DNA of 64,000 nt from Streptomyces sp. L2 (lineage in GTDB: Bacteria; Actinomycetota; Actinomycetes; Streptomycetales; Streptomycetaceae). The stretch is taken from the NCBI RefSeq assembly GCF_004124325.1, contig NZ_QBDT01000001.1, forward strand, positions 992,001-1,056,000, read 5' to 3'. The notes below the pieces were generated by a model. The model saw only the letters and a program-made list of their open reading frames with translations. It was not told where the DNA came from and did no database searches. Numbering within the stretch: the first letter of the stretch is position 1; each line of letters opens with the position of its first letter. Positions 16,682 to 25,488 of the stretch are shown piece by piece. The position numbers were made by a program, and so were the translations under genes.

Positions 16682-17507
16682 ACTGCTCCTCCACGGCGGC
16701 GGAGGCGATCGTCGTGACCGCCTTGAAGGTCCGGATGCCCTCGTACATGGTGCCGCTGGTGTAGGCGACCTTCCGTTCCCCGGTCCGGGCGACGCCGGGC
16801 ACGACGGTGGCGGCCATCGCCAGGTGCTCGGCGTCGAACTCCACCGCCACCGTGAACGGCCCCGCCTTGACGGGCGCCTGACGGACCGCCAGGTGAGTGG
16901 CCTCCTTGGCGGCGGCGCGGATGTCGGCGGCGGTGCGGGCCGGTGTCCGGCACACCGCCGCGTACCGCGACACATGGTCCTTGACGGCGACCTTCAGCGC
17001 CTCGGGGGCGTATCCGAGGGCGTCCTCGCAGGCCACGTCGTCGCCGGTGACGAGGACGACGGGGACGCCGTACTCGGCGACCACGTGCGCGTTCAGCAGG
17101 CCCTCGCTGGCGCGGACGTCGTTGATCCACACGCCGGTGATCTGGTTGGCCAGATAGGTGTGGGCGAGGACGCCCTCCATGCCGGCGCCCGCGTGGTAGC
17201 CGACGAAGGCGATGCCGTCCACGTCACCGTGCTGGACGCCCTCCACCATGGACAGGGACTTGTGCCGACCGGTGAGCATCTCGACCCGCTCGTCGAGCCG
17301 CTCCAGCAGCAGGTTGCGCATCGACCAGTGGGCCTCGTTGACGAGCACCTGGTCGGCTCCCCCGTCGTAGAAGCCCTGGACGGCGGCGTCGACGTCCGAG
17401 GTGAACATGGACCGGCACCGCTCCCACTGCGGCGTCCCCGGCAGCACGTCGGACGGCCAGGTGACGCCGGTGGCCCCCTCCATGTCCGCACTGATGAGGA
17501 TCTTCAT
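16674..17507 (-). CDS. M55 family metallopeptidase (DppA-like D-aminopeptidase)
   Basis: A 277-residue protein of family M55. The zinc ligands of DppA are recognisable: MKILISADMEGATG (Asp8, Glu10), VNEAHWSMRN, and VGYHAGAGMEG. The family removes N-terminal D-amino acids such as D-Ala from short peptides and works as a decameric ring in the cytosol. It is the promoter-proximal gene of the peptidase operon and sets its theme: a D-aminopeptidase followed by M20, S9 and S66 peptidases suggests breakdown of D-amino-acid-containing peptides, for example from murein. Confidence 0.92.
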   Translation of the reverse strand: MKILISADMEGATGVTWPSDVLPGTPQWERCRSMFTSDVDAAVQGFYDGGADQVLVNEAHWSMRNLLLERLDERVEMLTGRHKSLSMVEGVQHGDVDGIAFVGYHAGAGMEGVLAHTYLANQITGVWINDVRASEGLLNAHVVAEYGVPVVLVTGDDVACEDALGYAPEALKVAVKDHVSRYAAVCRTPARTAADIRAAAKEATHLAVRQAPVKAGPFTVAVEFDAEHLAMAATVVPGVARTGERKVAYTSGTMYEGIRTFKAVTTIASAAVEEQYG

Positions 17508-17527
17508 GCCGTGTCACGTTACGCGCT

Positions 17528-17554
17528 GCCGGGGTCGGCGGCTACGACCCCGGC
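17528..17554 (-). terminator. Hairpin downstream of methyltransferase gene
   Basis: A perfect 10-base stem (GCCGGGGTCG / CGACCCCGGC) around a 7-base loop lies 40 bases past the methyltransferase stop and just upstream of the M55 gene. There is no U-tract, as is common in GC-rich actinomycetes. Confidence 0.55.
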
Positions 17555-17593
17555 GGCGCGGAAACGCTCAGCGGCACGGAGCCACCCGTTCCC

Positions 17594-18313
17594 TCACTTT
17601 CCGGCCAGCACGAACCAGCGCGCGGGCAGGTCGATGCGGGTGCCGTCCGCCAGGTTCTCGGTCTGCGCGAGGGCCGTGTCGCCGCTGGCGAGGACCGTGA
17701 GGCCGGCCTCGCCCAGCAGGGCGGGGATCTCGTCGTCGGAGGCGTCGGCGGGCTTCAGTCCGTGGTGGAAGACCCGGCGCAGCTTGGGTCCGGGACCGCC
17801 GGGGTCGGCCGCGGCCCGCTGCAGCACCTCCCGGGAGCCCGAGGTCAGCTCGACGACGAAGGCCCGGCCCTCGGCGCCGATGATCTCGGCGACGGCGGCG
17901 GCGACCCGGGAGCGGGCTGCGGGTTCGCTCTGGTGGATGACGGCCCGCATGTAGACGTGGCTGTCGCCGAGCCGGGTGTGCAGGGCCCGGACGGCGTCGA
18001 TGTCGGTGAGGTCCAGTTGCTGGAACTCCACGCCGGTGCCGTTCGCGGCGCGGCGGGCGTGCTCGACGGCGGCGTGGGTGAGGTCCACGCCGACGGCCTT
18101 GGCGAACCGGGTCGCGAGGTAGCGGGTCTGGGTGCCGTTGCCGCAGCCGAGGTCGACGATGGTGCGGCTGGTGTCGGCGTACGGCAGGAACAGTTCGCTG
18201 TGCGGCTGGGAGGTGAGGGAGGGATCGGCGTCCCAGATCGCCTCACCGGGCGCGTCGGAGGTCTCGCTCCAGTAACTCTCCCACGCGTTGCGGTAGTTCT
18301 CCGAGACGTTCAT
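17594..18313 (-). CDS. Class I SAM-dependent methyltransferase
   Basis: A 239-residue Rossmann-fold methyltransferase. The SAM-binding motif I is TIVDLGCGNGTQTRYLA; motif II is in VEFQQLDLTD. It transfers methyl from S-adenosylmethionine to an unknown acceptor. The ATG at 18313 begins MNVSENYRNAWESYW; an upstream frame extends into GC-rich intergenic DNA and is not used. Hairpins flank it on both sides, so it is likely a single-gene transcript. Confidence 0.88.
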   Translation of the reverse strand: MNVSENYRNAWESYWSETSDAPGEAIWDADPSLTSQPHSELFLPYADTSRTIVDLGCGNGTQTRYLATRFAKAVGVDLTHAAVEHARRAANGTGVEFQQLDLTDIDAVRALHTRLGDSHVYMRAVIHQSEPAARSRVAAAVAEIIGAEGRAFVVELTSGSREVLQRAAADPGGPGPKLRRVFHHGLKPADASDDEIPALLGEAGLTVLASGDTALAQTENLADGTRIDLPARWFVLAGK

Positions 18314-18410
18314 TCGATCTCCCCACGGGTCGGTTCCGTGATCGGGATATCGCGACGGGTGTGTTTTCGGCAAGGGGTGGGGGCCCACCTTCACCGGATG
18401 TGCTGGCTCC

Positions 18411-18462
18411 GGACACCTGCCGGGGGGCGCGCGATGCGGGTGCGCCCCCTGATCAGGTGTCC
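18411..18462 (-). terminator. Two-part hairpin at the end of the PAS/GAF/SpoIIE gene
   Basis: Outer arms GGACACCTG and CAGGTGTCC pair over nine bases, and inner arms GGGGGCGC and GCGCCCCC pair again. The structure begins right at the stop codon of the SpoIIE-type gene and separates it from the methyltransferase gene. Confidence 0.65.
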
Positions 18463-20948
18463 TACGACGTCCGGTTGACGGCCTGTTCGAACCAGACGGT
18501 CTTGCGGTGTCCGGTGGCGCTGGCGCCCCATTCGCGGGCCAGCCGGCTGACCACGCGCAGGCCGCGGCCGAACTCGTCGTAGGGGCGGGCGTTGAGCATG
18601 GCGGGCAGGGCCGGCTCGTCGTCCGTGACCTCGAACAGCAGGGCGTCGGTGCGGACCAGCCGCAGCCCGATCCGGCCGCTCCCACCGTGCCGTACGGCGT
18701 TGGTGACGACCTCGCTGACCAGGAGTTCCGCCGTGTCCACGGGCTGCGGCAGCGCCCACCGCAGCAGCCGCTCGCGGACCACGCGGCGGGCGCGGGCGAC
18801 CTCGCGCGGGTCGGCGTCGAACTGCCACTCGGCGACGTGGTCGTCGGGGATGCCGTTGAGCCGGGCCATCAGCAGGGCGACGTCGTCCTTGCGGCCGCCG
18901 CGGGTGTTGAGGGCGCGGATGATGGTGTCGCAGGCGTCGTCCATGGAGGCGGCGGGGTGCGCGGCGGACTCGCAGAGCGCGGCGAGGCCCTCGCCGATGT
19001 CGGAGCCGCGCACCTCCACCAGGCCGTCGGTGCACAGCACGAGCCGGTCGCCGGGCGCGACCCGGACCACCTTGGCCTCGAAGGGGACGCCGCCGACTCC
19101 TATGGGGGCGCCGGTGGGCAGGTCGAGGAGTTCGCTGCGTCCGTCCGCGGCCCGCACCAGGACGGGCGGGATGTGTCCGGCGTTGGCCATGTGCAGTTCG
19201 CCGCGGATGGGGTCGTAGACCGCGTAGAGGCAGGTGGCGAGGTAGTTCTCGCCGAGGCGGCGGGCCAGGTCGTCGAGGTTGCGCAGCAGTTGGGCGGGCG
19301 GGGTGCCCATGGCGGCCATCGTCTGCACGGCCGTGCGCAACTGGCCCATCATCGCGGCCGAGTTGAGACCGTGGCCCATGACGTCGCCGACGACGAGGGC
19401 GGTGCGGGAGCCGCCGAGCTTGATGGTGTCGAACCAGTCGCCGCCGATCCGGCCGAGCCGGGTGCCGGGCAGGTAGCGGGTCGCCACGTCGCAGCCGGCC
19501 ATGCGCGGCGCGACCTGCGGCAGCATGCTGTCCTGGAGGGTGTCGGCGACGTTCTCCTGGTAGGTGTACATGCGCGCGTTGTCGAGCACGAGGCCCGCGC
19601 GGGCGGCGAGTTCGGCGCCGGTGGTGTGGTCCATGTCGTCGAACTGGGCGCGGCCGGGCCGCCGCATCAGCACCATGAAGCCGAGGACGACGTTGCGGGC
19701 CTTGAGCGGCACGATCAGCAGGGAGCGGCCGGTGATGAGGGGCCGCAGGTCGCGCTTCTCGAACTCGCCCGCGATGCGGTTGCCCATCTCCTCGCTGATC
19801 TGCGGGATGACGACGGGTTCACCGGTGACCATGCACTGGAAGAACGGGGTGTGCTCGGGGAAGGCGAAGGCCTCGCCGACGGGCACGGTGTCGTCCCAGC
19901 GGCCGGGTTCGTCGTTGTGCTCGACCCAGACGCGGTGCATCACGGTGCTGGCGTCCGGCGGGCCGTCCGGGAAGCCCTCGCCGGCCAGGACGGCGGCGCG
20001 CAGATGGGTGCCGGCGAAGTCGGCGAAGCGAGGGACGGCGGCGCTGGTGACCTCGCGGATGGTCTCGCCGAGGTCGAGGGAGGTGCCGATGGCGGAGCTG
20101 ACCTCGTTGAGGAACTCCAGCCGCTCGCGCACCGCGAGGTACTCCAGGTCGCGTTCGGCGCCGGCCGGGATCACGGGTGCGGTGCGCTGCTGCGGCAGGA
20201 CGGGTTCGGGGCGGAGGTGTCCGGCGCGCCGGGGCACGCCCCAGTACGGCGTGACGGGCACCCGCTCGAACTGGCTGAACTCCAGGACGGGGTAGCCGAG
20301 TTCGAGGACCTGGGAGACGATGCGGCTGCTGAGTCCGGGGCCCATGTTGGGCAGGATCTCGGGCAGGCGCCGCTCCAGGTCCTCGGGGGCGGGCAGTTCG
20401 GTGTGGCGGGCGAAGCCGGGCGAGATGCGTTCGGCGCTCTCGTCGTCGAAGCCGCGTTCCTGCTGGAGGCGGGTGGCGTCGGCGGCGAGGACCAGCAGCC
20501 GAGCCGGTCCGGGGCCGACCAGGGGGTAGGCCCACCAGAGCACGTCGAGGCGGGCCTCGCCGGTGGAGCCGGTGCCGGACCGCTCGTCCTTGGGTGCGGC
20601 GACCCGTGCCCGGCCGGCCGTGGGGTAGTCGGTGCGTCCGCCGAGGGACGCCTCCAGGTCGGGGCCGAGGCCGTCGTACCCCTCGAAGCAGTCGTCGGGC
20701 ATGGGGTCGCCGCGCTGGTCGTCGGCGAACGCGCCGGAGACCGGCAGCAGGTCGACGGCGGGCCGGCCCACGGTCTCGTCCCTGCTCATGCCGAACAGGC
20801 GTCGTGCTCCGGTGCTCCAGTGGGACACCAGGCCGTCGCGGTCGACGACCACCACGGCCAGCGGAATCCGGCCGGCCGCCGCCGGGTCCGGCGCGCCGTC
20901 CCCAGCACCGCGGCTGGGGGGTGCGTCCCGCTCGCTGCCACGGTCCAT
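18462..20948 (-). CDS. PAS-GAF-SpoIIE phosphatase-HATPase regulatory protein
   Basis: An 828-residue soluble signalling protein. Order of domains: PAS-like (about 28-135, IPLAVVVVDRDGLVSHWSTG), GAF (about 270-440), PP2C/SpoIIE phosphatase (about 460-680) with metal-binding Asp in GGDWFDTIKLGG and VVGDVMGHGLNSAAMM, and a C-terminal GHKL ATPase like anti-sigma factors (about 690-825) with the N-box ELLVSEVVTNAVRHG and EFGRGLRVVSR. Such proteins control anti-anti-sigma factor phosphorylation; here both kinase-like and phosphatase parts are in one chain. The start is ATG at 20948. No partner sigma-factor gene is next to it. Streptomycetes carry many paralogues, so the specific pathway cannot be named. 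Confidence 0.9.
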   Translation of the reverse strand: MDRGSERDAPPSRGAGDGAPDPAAAGRIPLAVVVVDRDGLVSHWSTGARRLFGMSRDETVGRPAVDLLPVSGAFADDQRGDPMPDDCFEGYDGLGPDLEASLGGRTDYPTAGRARVAAPKDERSGTGSTGEARLDVLWWAYPLVGPGPARLLVLAADATRLQQERGFDDESAERISPGFARHTELPAPEDLERRLPEILPNMGPGLSSRIVSQVLELGYPVLEFSQFERVPVTPYWGVPRRAGHLRPEPVLPQQRTAPVIPAGAERDLEYLAVRERLEFLNEVSSAIGTSLDLGETIREVTSAAVPRFADFAGTHLRAAVLAGEGFPDGPPDASTVMHRVWVEHNDEPGRWDDTVPVGEAFAFPEHTPFFQCMVTGEPVVIPQISEEMGNRIAGEFEKRDLRPLITGRSLLIVPLKARNVVLGFMVLMRRPGRAQFDDMDHTTGAELAARAGLVLDNARMYTYQENVADTLQDSMLPQVAPRMAGCDVATRYLPGTRLGRIGGDWFDTIKLGGSRTALVVGDVMGHGLNSAAMMGQLRTAVQTMAAMGTPPAQLLRNLDDLARRLGENYLATCLYAVYDPIRGELHMANAGHIPPVLVRAADGRSELLDLPTGAPIGVGGVPFEAKVVRVAPGDRLVLCTDGLVEVRGSDIGEGLAALCESAAHPAASMDDACDTIIRALNTRGGRKDDVALLMARLNGIPDDHVAEWQFDADPREVARARRVVRERLLRWALPQPVDTAELLVSEVVTNAVRHGGSGRIGLRLVRTDALLFEVTDDEPALPAMLNARPYDEFGRGLRVVSRLAREWGASATGHRKTVWFEQAVNRTS

Positions 20949-21092
20949 GGCCCAGGCCCTCTCTCCCCACGGCTGTTCAGTAAACGATCTGTGCCGCCCG
21001 CCCCTACGGTACGGCGAGCGCCGCTCGCCATGTGCGGCAATCCGGGAATTGGCACCCCGGAATCACTCGGGCGTGTCCGTTCCGCTTGCGGT

Positions 21093-23522
21093 CTAGTCCT
21101 CGTGCCCGAGCAGCAGGTCCCGTTCGGTGCGGCCGCCGCCGGCGACCTGCAGGACCGTGGCGACCGGCGGGTAACCTGCGGCGATGACGGTGTACTCGCC
21201 GGAGGAGAGGTCGACGAACCGGAACGTTCCGTCGGCGGACGTGGTGAGGGTGTCGACGACGTTCCCGGCGGCGTCGAGGAGGGTCACGCGCGCGTCCTCG
21301 ACGGGTCGCCCGCCGCCGGCCCGGACGGTGCCCTTCAGCACGGCGCCGCCCGCGAGTTCGACGTCCTGGCGGGTCTCCCGGGAGGCCTGGACGCTGACGG
21401 GGAGGGCGGCGGGCCGGTAGGCGGGCGCGCTGGCGGCCAGGGTGTACTCGCCGGCGACCAGTTCGGTGATGAGGTAGCCGCCCTCGCGGCCGCTGCGGGT
21501 ACTGGCGACGACCTCGCCGTGCACGTTGGTGAGGGTGACGGTGGCGTCGCGGACGGGGGTGCCGTCGGCGGTGAGCACGCTGCCGGCGAGGCGTCCGGCG
21601 CCGCCGAGGACCACGTCGAGTTCCACGGGCCGCTCGCCGACGGTCACGGAGACGGCCTGCGGCTGGTGGCCGCCGGCGGCGGCGATGAGGACGTACGACC
21701 CGGAGCCGGGGGTGGCGAGCGCGTAGCGCCCGTCGTCGCCGCTGGCGCCCCGGCCGATCTGCGCTCCGGCGACGTCGATGAGGGTGAGGGCGGCGCGGGG
21801 CACGACGGTGCCGTCGGCGTGCCGCACGGCGCCGCAGACGGGGACTCCGGCGGGGTGGGGCGGACGGGGCGCGGCGGTTCCCTCGGCGGTGGGCCGGGGC
21901 CGGGCCTGCGGGACGGCCGCCTTGGCCCGGCCGGTCTCCGGATCGGTGGCGGGGGCGTTGTGGGACACCAGCGGTTTCTCCTTGAGGAAGAAGGCGATGA
22001 GCAGGCCGAGCACGAGCACCGGGACGAGGTAGAGGAAGATCCGGGGCATCGCGTCGGCGTAGGCGCGGATGTAGGCGTCGCGCAGCGCCGGCGGCAGCGT
22101 GTGGACGAGCTGCGGGGTGAGGGACTCGGCGTCGGGCAGCCGGGCGCCCGCGTGGGCGGGCAGCTCCCGGTGCAGGGCGTCGGTGAGCCGGCCCGCGAAG
22201 AGGGTGCCGAAGACGGCGGCGCCGACGCTGCCGCCGATCTGCCGGAAGTAGTTGTTGGCGCTGGTGGCGGTGCCGAGGTCGGCGGGGCGGACGGAGTTCT
22301 GCACGGCGAGGACGAGGACGGGCATGACCAGGCCGATGCCGGCGCCGAGGACGGCCATCCAGACGCTGTAGTGCAGGCGCGGGGTGTCGGTGTCCAGGCG
22401 GGACAGCAGCCACATGCCGACGGCGGACAGGGCGCCGCCGGTCAGGGGAAAGATCTTGTAGCGGCCGGTGTGGCTGATGAGCTGCCCGGAGACGATCGAG
22501 GCGCCGACGATCCCGGCCATCATGGGCAGCATCAGCAGCCCGGACTCGGTGGCGCTGGCGCCGTCGACCATCTGCAGGAAGGTCGGCAGATAGCTGGCCG
22601 CGCCGAACAGGGCGACGCCGATGACGAGGCCGACCAGTCCGGTGACGGTGAACACGGAGTCGCGGAACAGCCTGAGCGGGATGAGGGGTTCGGCGGCGCG
22701 GGCCTCGGCGAGGACGAAGAGGAGGACGGCCGCGAGGGCGCCCGCGCCGAGGCCGAGGATGGTCCGGGAGCCCCACGCGTACCCGGTGCCGCCCCAGCTG
22801 GTGAGCAGCACCAGGCAGGTGGAGGCGGCGGCCAGCAGCAGCGCGCCGGGCACGTCGAGGCGGCCCCGCGCGGCGGGTTTGGGCAGTTTCAGTACGACGG
22901 TGACGACGGCCAGGGTGATCAGGCCGAAGGGCACGTTGACGTAGAAGCACCAGCGCCAGGAGAGGTGGTCGGTGAAGTAGCCGCCGAGCAGGGGGCCGGC
23001 GACGGAGGCGAGTCCGAAGGCGGCGCCGATCAGGCCCATGTAGCGCCCGCGCTGCCGGGGCGGCACGATGTCGGCGATGATCGCCTGCACGCCGATCATG
23101 AGGCCGCCCGCGCCGACGCCCTGGACCGCGCGGAAGGCGATGAGCTGGTCCATGGTCTGAGCGCGTCCGGCGAGCGCGGAGCCGACGACGAAGGCCAGGA
23201 TCGCGAACTGGAAGACGCCCTTGCGGCCGAAGAGGTCGCCGAGCTTGCCGTACAGGGGGAGGCCGACGGTGGCGGTGAGCAGGTAGGCGGTGATCGCCCA
23301 GGACATCTTGTCCAGGCCGTGCAGCTCGCCGACGATCTTCGGCAGCGCGGTGGCGACGATCATCTGGTCGAGCGCGGCGAGGAGCAGGGCCAGCATCAGT
23401 CCGGTGAACACCAGCCGGATCCGGCGCGGGCCGAGTCCGGCGGTCCCGGCCGGCCCGGGGGCCTCGGGTTCGCCGTGGGGTGCGGTGGCGGGTTCGTCCC
23501 GCACCAGAGTCGTCCCGCCCAC
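21093..23522 (-). CDS. MFS drug:H+ antiporter (DHA2, EmrB/QacA type) fused to three carboxypeptidase-regulatory-like domains
   Basis: An 809-residue protein from the GTG at 23522, which has GAGGGGAG upstream. Residues 35-525 form a DHA2 major-facilitator exporter: [11 protein letters not shown] in helix 1, [11 protein letters not shown] (motif A) at about 92-102, and [14 protein letters not shown]. Unlike ordinary DHA2 transporters it continues with a Pro-rich linker and three consecutive beta-sandwich repeats of about 80 residues (near 570-648, 651-730 and 732-806). Each has the pattern GxVxxADGTPVxxAxVTL...GEYTLAA of carboxypeptidase-regulatory-like/Cna-B-type domains. The exporter part sits in the cell membrane; the side on which the repeats face depends on helix count (14 would put them in the cytosol). 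Substrate unknown. Confidence 0.88.
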   Translation of the reverse strand: MGGTTLVRDEPATAPHGEPEAPGPAGTAGLGPRRIRLVFTGLMLALLLAALDQMIVATALPKIVGELHGLDKMSWAITAYLLTATVGLPLYGKLGDLFGRKGVFQFAILAFVVGSALAGRAQTMDQLIAFRAVQGVGAGGLMIGVQAIIADIVPPRQRGRYMGLIGAAFGLASVAGPLLGGYFTDHLSWRWCFYVNVPFGLITLAVVTVVLKLPKPAARGRLDVPGALLLAAASTCLVLLTSWGGTGYAWGSRTILGLGAGALAAVLLFVLAEARAAEPLIPLRLFRDSVFTVTGLVGLVIGVALFGAASYLPTFLQMVDGASATESGLLMLPMMAGIVGASIVSGQLISHTGRYKIFPLTGGALSAVGMWLLSRLDTDTPRLHYSVWMAVLGAGIGLVMPVLVLAVQNSVRPADLGTATSANNYFRQIGGSVGAAVFGTLFAGRLTDALHRELPAHAGARLPDAESLTPQLVHTLPPALRDAYIRAYADAMPRIFLYLVPVLVLGLLIAFFLKEKPLVSHNAPATDPETGRAKAAVPQARPRPTAEGTAAPRPPHPAGVPVCGAVRHADGTVVPRAALTLIDVAGAQIGRGASGDDGRYALATPGSGSYVLIAAAGGHQPQAVSVTVGERPVELDVVLGGAGRLAGSVLTADGTPVRDATVTLTNVHGEVVASTRSGREGGYLITELVAGEYTLAASAPAYRPAALPVSVQASRETRQDVELAGGAVLKGTVRAGGGRPVEDARVTLLDAAGNVVDTLTTSADGTFRFVDLSSGEYTVIAAGYPPVATVLQVAGGGRTERDLLLGHED

Positions 23523-23634
23523 GTCCCGCTCCCCTCGTCGCACCTGACTCACCTGCCCCGCGCAAGGCGGCAACTGCGGGCAAGTACGGCTAGTTACGGG
23601 ACGAACCCGATCCGAAGCGGGAACCACCCGAACC

Positions 23635-23660
23635 GGTGAAGGGGGTGACGCCCCTTCACC
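23635..23660 (-). terminator. Hairpin downstream of SRPBCC gene
   Basis: A perfect 10-base stem, GGTGAAGGGG / CCCCTTCACC, with a six-base loop, begins 24 bases past the SRPBCC stop. It separates that gene from the MFS fusion gene on the same strand. Confidence 0.7.
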
Positions 23661-23683
23661 GTCCGGCGGGCGGTGCGGGCCGG

Positions 23684-24127
23684 CTACTTCTCGACGTGGG
23701 CGGCGAGGTTGGCCAGGATCGCGTCGTAGATCCGGCCGAGGCCCTTGGGGGCGAAGGTCTTCTCGAAGAAGCCGCCGATGCCGCCGGCGCCGTTCCAGGC
23801 GGTGGTCGCGACGACCCGGGAGGAGCCCTCGCCGGCCGGGGTGACGCGCCAGGTGGTGACCATGGAGGAGTTGCGGTCCTTCTCGACCAGCTCGCCGTCG
23901 GTGGGCTCGGTGACCTCCAGCAGGCAGTCGCGCACGCGCTTGCTGGTCGCCTGGAGCTTCCAGTGGACGAGGGTGCCCTCGCCGTCGCCGCCCTCGCGCA
24001 CCTCGTACTCGCTGAAGTGCTCCGGCAGCAGCTGCTGCCGGGTGCCGCGGTAGTCGGCGAGGGCGTCGAACACCTTCTCCGCGTCCGCCGCGACGACCCG
24101 CTCGGTAGTGGCCTCGACCTGCGCCAT
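23684..24127 (-). CDS. SRPBCC family protein
   Basis: A 147-residue START-like protein (SRPBCC, polyketide cyclase/dehydrase-type). It shows the family pattern: a first strand [20 protein letters not shown], central strands ([20 protein letters not shown]) and the long C-terminal helix [20 protein letters not shown]. The fold makes a hydrophobic pocket; ligand and role are unknown. The ATG start is at 24127, divergent from the radical-SAM gene. The gap between them holds the LexA-box match. Confidence 0.85.
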   Translation of the reverse strand: MAQVEATTERVVAADAEKVFDALADYRGTRQQLLPEHFSEYEVREGGDGEGTLVHWKLQATSKRVRDCLLEVTEPTDGELVEKDRNSSMVTTWRVTPAGEGSSRVVATTAWNGAGGIGGFFEKTFAPKGLGRIYDAILANLAAHVEK

Positions 24128-24227
24128 TGCGTTCCTCCAGGGACCTTGCTGCTCGGCATTGCTCCAGTGCGGTCAAGCCAACCACCCCGGCGCCCGGCCG
24201 CCCAAATCGGGGGTCGCACGATCATGG

Positions 24228-24239
24228 GAACAGATGTTC
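24228..24239. promoter_or_regulatory. LexA (SOS) box candidate upstream of radical-SAM gene
   Basis: The sequence GAACAGATGTTC is an exact match to the actinobacterial LexA consensus GAACnnnnGTTC. It lies 33 bases before the start of the radical-SAM gene and abuts a -10-like TATTCT at 24240-24245, so bound LexA would block the promoter. It is the only exact match I noticed in the intergenic regions. Confidence 0.72.
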
Positions 24240-24272
24240 TATTCTGTGGCCCAGTGCTACCGAGGAGGCCTC

Positions 24273-25352
24273 ATGCGCTGGGAGAACCTCACAGACGAGC
24301 CCGAACACGGCCGGGCCGACGCCGCGCTGTTCGGCGCGGACGCCGTCAGGACGCGCACGTTCGACACGCCGGAGTTCGCCGGCATCACCTTCCACGAGGT
24401 CCGGGCCCGCTCGATCCTCAACCGGGTGCCGGGCGCGTCCCGCATGCCGTTCGAGTGGACCGTCAACCCGTACCGCGGCTGCACGCACGCGTGCGTCTAC
24501 TGCTTCGCGCGCAAGACGCACAGCTATCTGGACCTCGACACGGGCCTCGGCTTCGACACCCAGATCGTCGTCAAGGTGAACGCGCCCGAATTGCTGCGCC
24601 GCCAGCTGGCCTCCCGGCGCTGGCAGGGCGACCACGTGGCGATGGGCACGAACGTCGACTGCTACCAGCGCGCCGAGGGCCGCTACCGCCTGATGCCGGG
24701 CATCATCTCCGCCCTCACCGACCACGCGAACCCGTTCTCGATCCTCACGAAGGGCACGCTGATCCTGCGCGACCTGGACCTGCTCACCCGGGCGGCGCGG
24801 GTGACGGACGTCGGGATATCCGTGTCGGTCGGCTTCACCGACCCCGAGCTGTGGCGCACGGTGGAGCCGGGCACCCCGGCGCCCGAGCGCCGGCTCGACG
24901 TCGTCCGCACCCTCGGCGAGCACGGCATCGGCTGCGGGGTGCTGATGGCCCCGGTCATCCCGTTCCTCGGCGACCACCCGGCCCAGCTGCGAGCCACGGT
25001 GCGCGCGATCGCGGCGGCCGGGGCCACCTCCGTGACCCCCCTGGTGCTGCACCTGCGGCCCGGCGCCCGGGAGTGGTTCATGGCCTGGCTCGGCGCACAC
25101 CACCCGCACCTGGTGCGCCGCTACGAGCGGCTGTACGCGGAGGGCGCCTACGCGCCGAAGTGGTACCAGCGCCGGATCACCCGTCAGGTGCACGAGCTGG
25201 CCGAGGAGTACGGCATCGGGCCCACGCGCGCGGGCGCGGCCCGCCGGATCCGGGCCGCCGAGACGACGGAGCCGGCCGCGCCCGCCGTCGGTACGGGACC
25301 GTCCGGTGCCGCATCGACCAGTACGGAACCGACCCAACTCACTCTGATCTGA
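24273..25352 (+). CDS. Rv2578c-like radical SAM protein (SplB/photolyase-like)
   Basis: A 359-residue radical SAM enzyme. The [4Fe-4S] cysteine motif is in NPYRGCTHACVYCFARKTH (Cx3Cx2C), near residue 70. MGTNVDCYQRAEGRYRLM and the later FSILTKGTLILRDLDLL are typical of the Rv2578c/SplB-related group, often called DNA repair photolyases. The reaction is not established; a role in repairing damaged DNA is suggested by similarity to spore photoproduct lyase and by the SOS-box match just upstream. The start is ATG at 24273, with GAGGAGG four bases upstream. The C-terminal 40 residues are Ala/Thr/Pro-rich and probably disordered. Confidence 0.9.
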   Translation: MRWENLTDEPEHGRADAALFGADAVRTRTFDTPEFAGITFHEVRARSILNRVPGASRMPFEWTVNPYRGCTHACVYCFARKTHSYLDLDTGLGFDTQIVVKVNAPELLRRQLASRRWQGDHVAMGTNVDCYQRAEGRYRLMPGIISALTDHANPFSILTKGTLILRDLDLLTRAARVTDVGISVSVGFTDPELWRTVEPGTPAPERRLDVVRTLGEHGIGCGVLMAPVIPFLGDHPAQLRATVRAIAAAGATSVTPLVLHLRPGAREWFMAWLGAHHPHLVRRYERLYAEGAYAPKWYQRRITRQVHELAEEYGIGPTRAGAARRIRAAETTEPAAPAVGTGPSGAASTSTEPTQLTLI

Positions 25353-25488
25353 GCGCGTTCGAGGGCATCCCTCGACCCATTTGGGTCAAGTATGGACAGA
25401 TCACGTTCTTCGGGGCCCCGACGCCGGGACGATGCGGCGAGGACCGTGAACCTCGCGGTTCACCCCACCCTCCGTCCCGGGAGGACCC

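Noticed and set aside
18507..23639. A 1,710-codon open frame on the plus strand
   Set aside because: It runs opposite two clear minus-strand genes (SpoIIE-type and MFS fusion). Its Gly/Ala/Val/Asp/Glu-heavy product is what GC-rich third positions give on the other strand.
24108..24272. Upstream extension of the radical-SAM frame
   Set aside because: GAGGAGG and ATG at 24273 give a better start, and the extension overlaps the LexA box and promoter.
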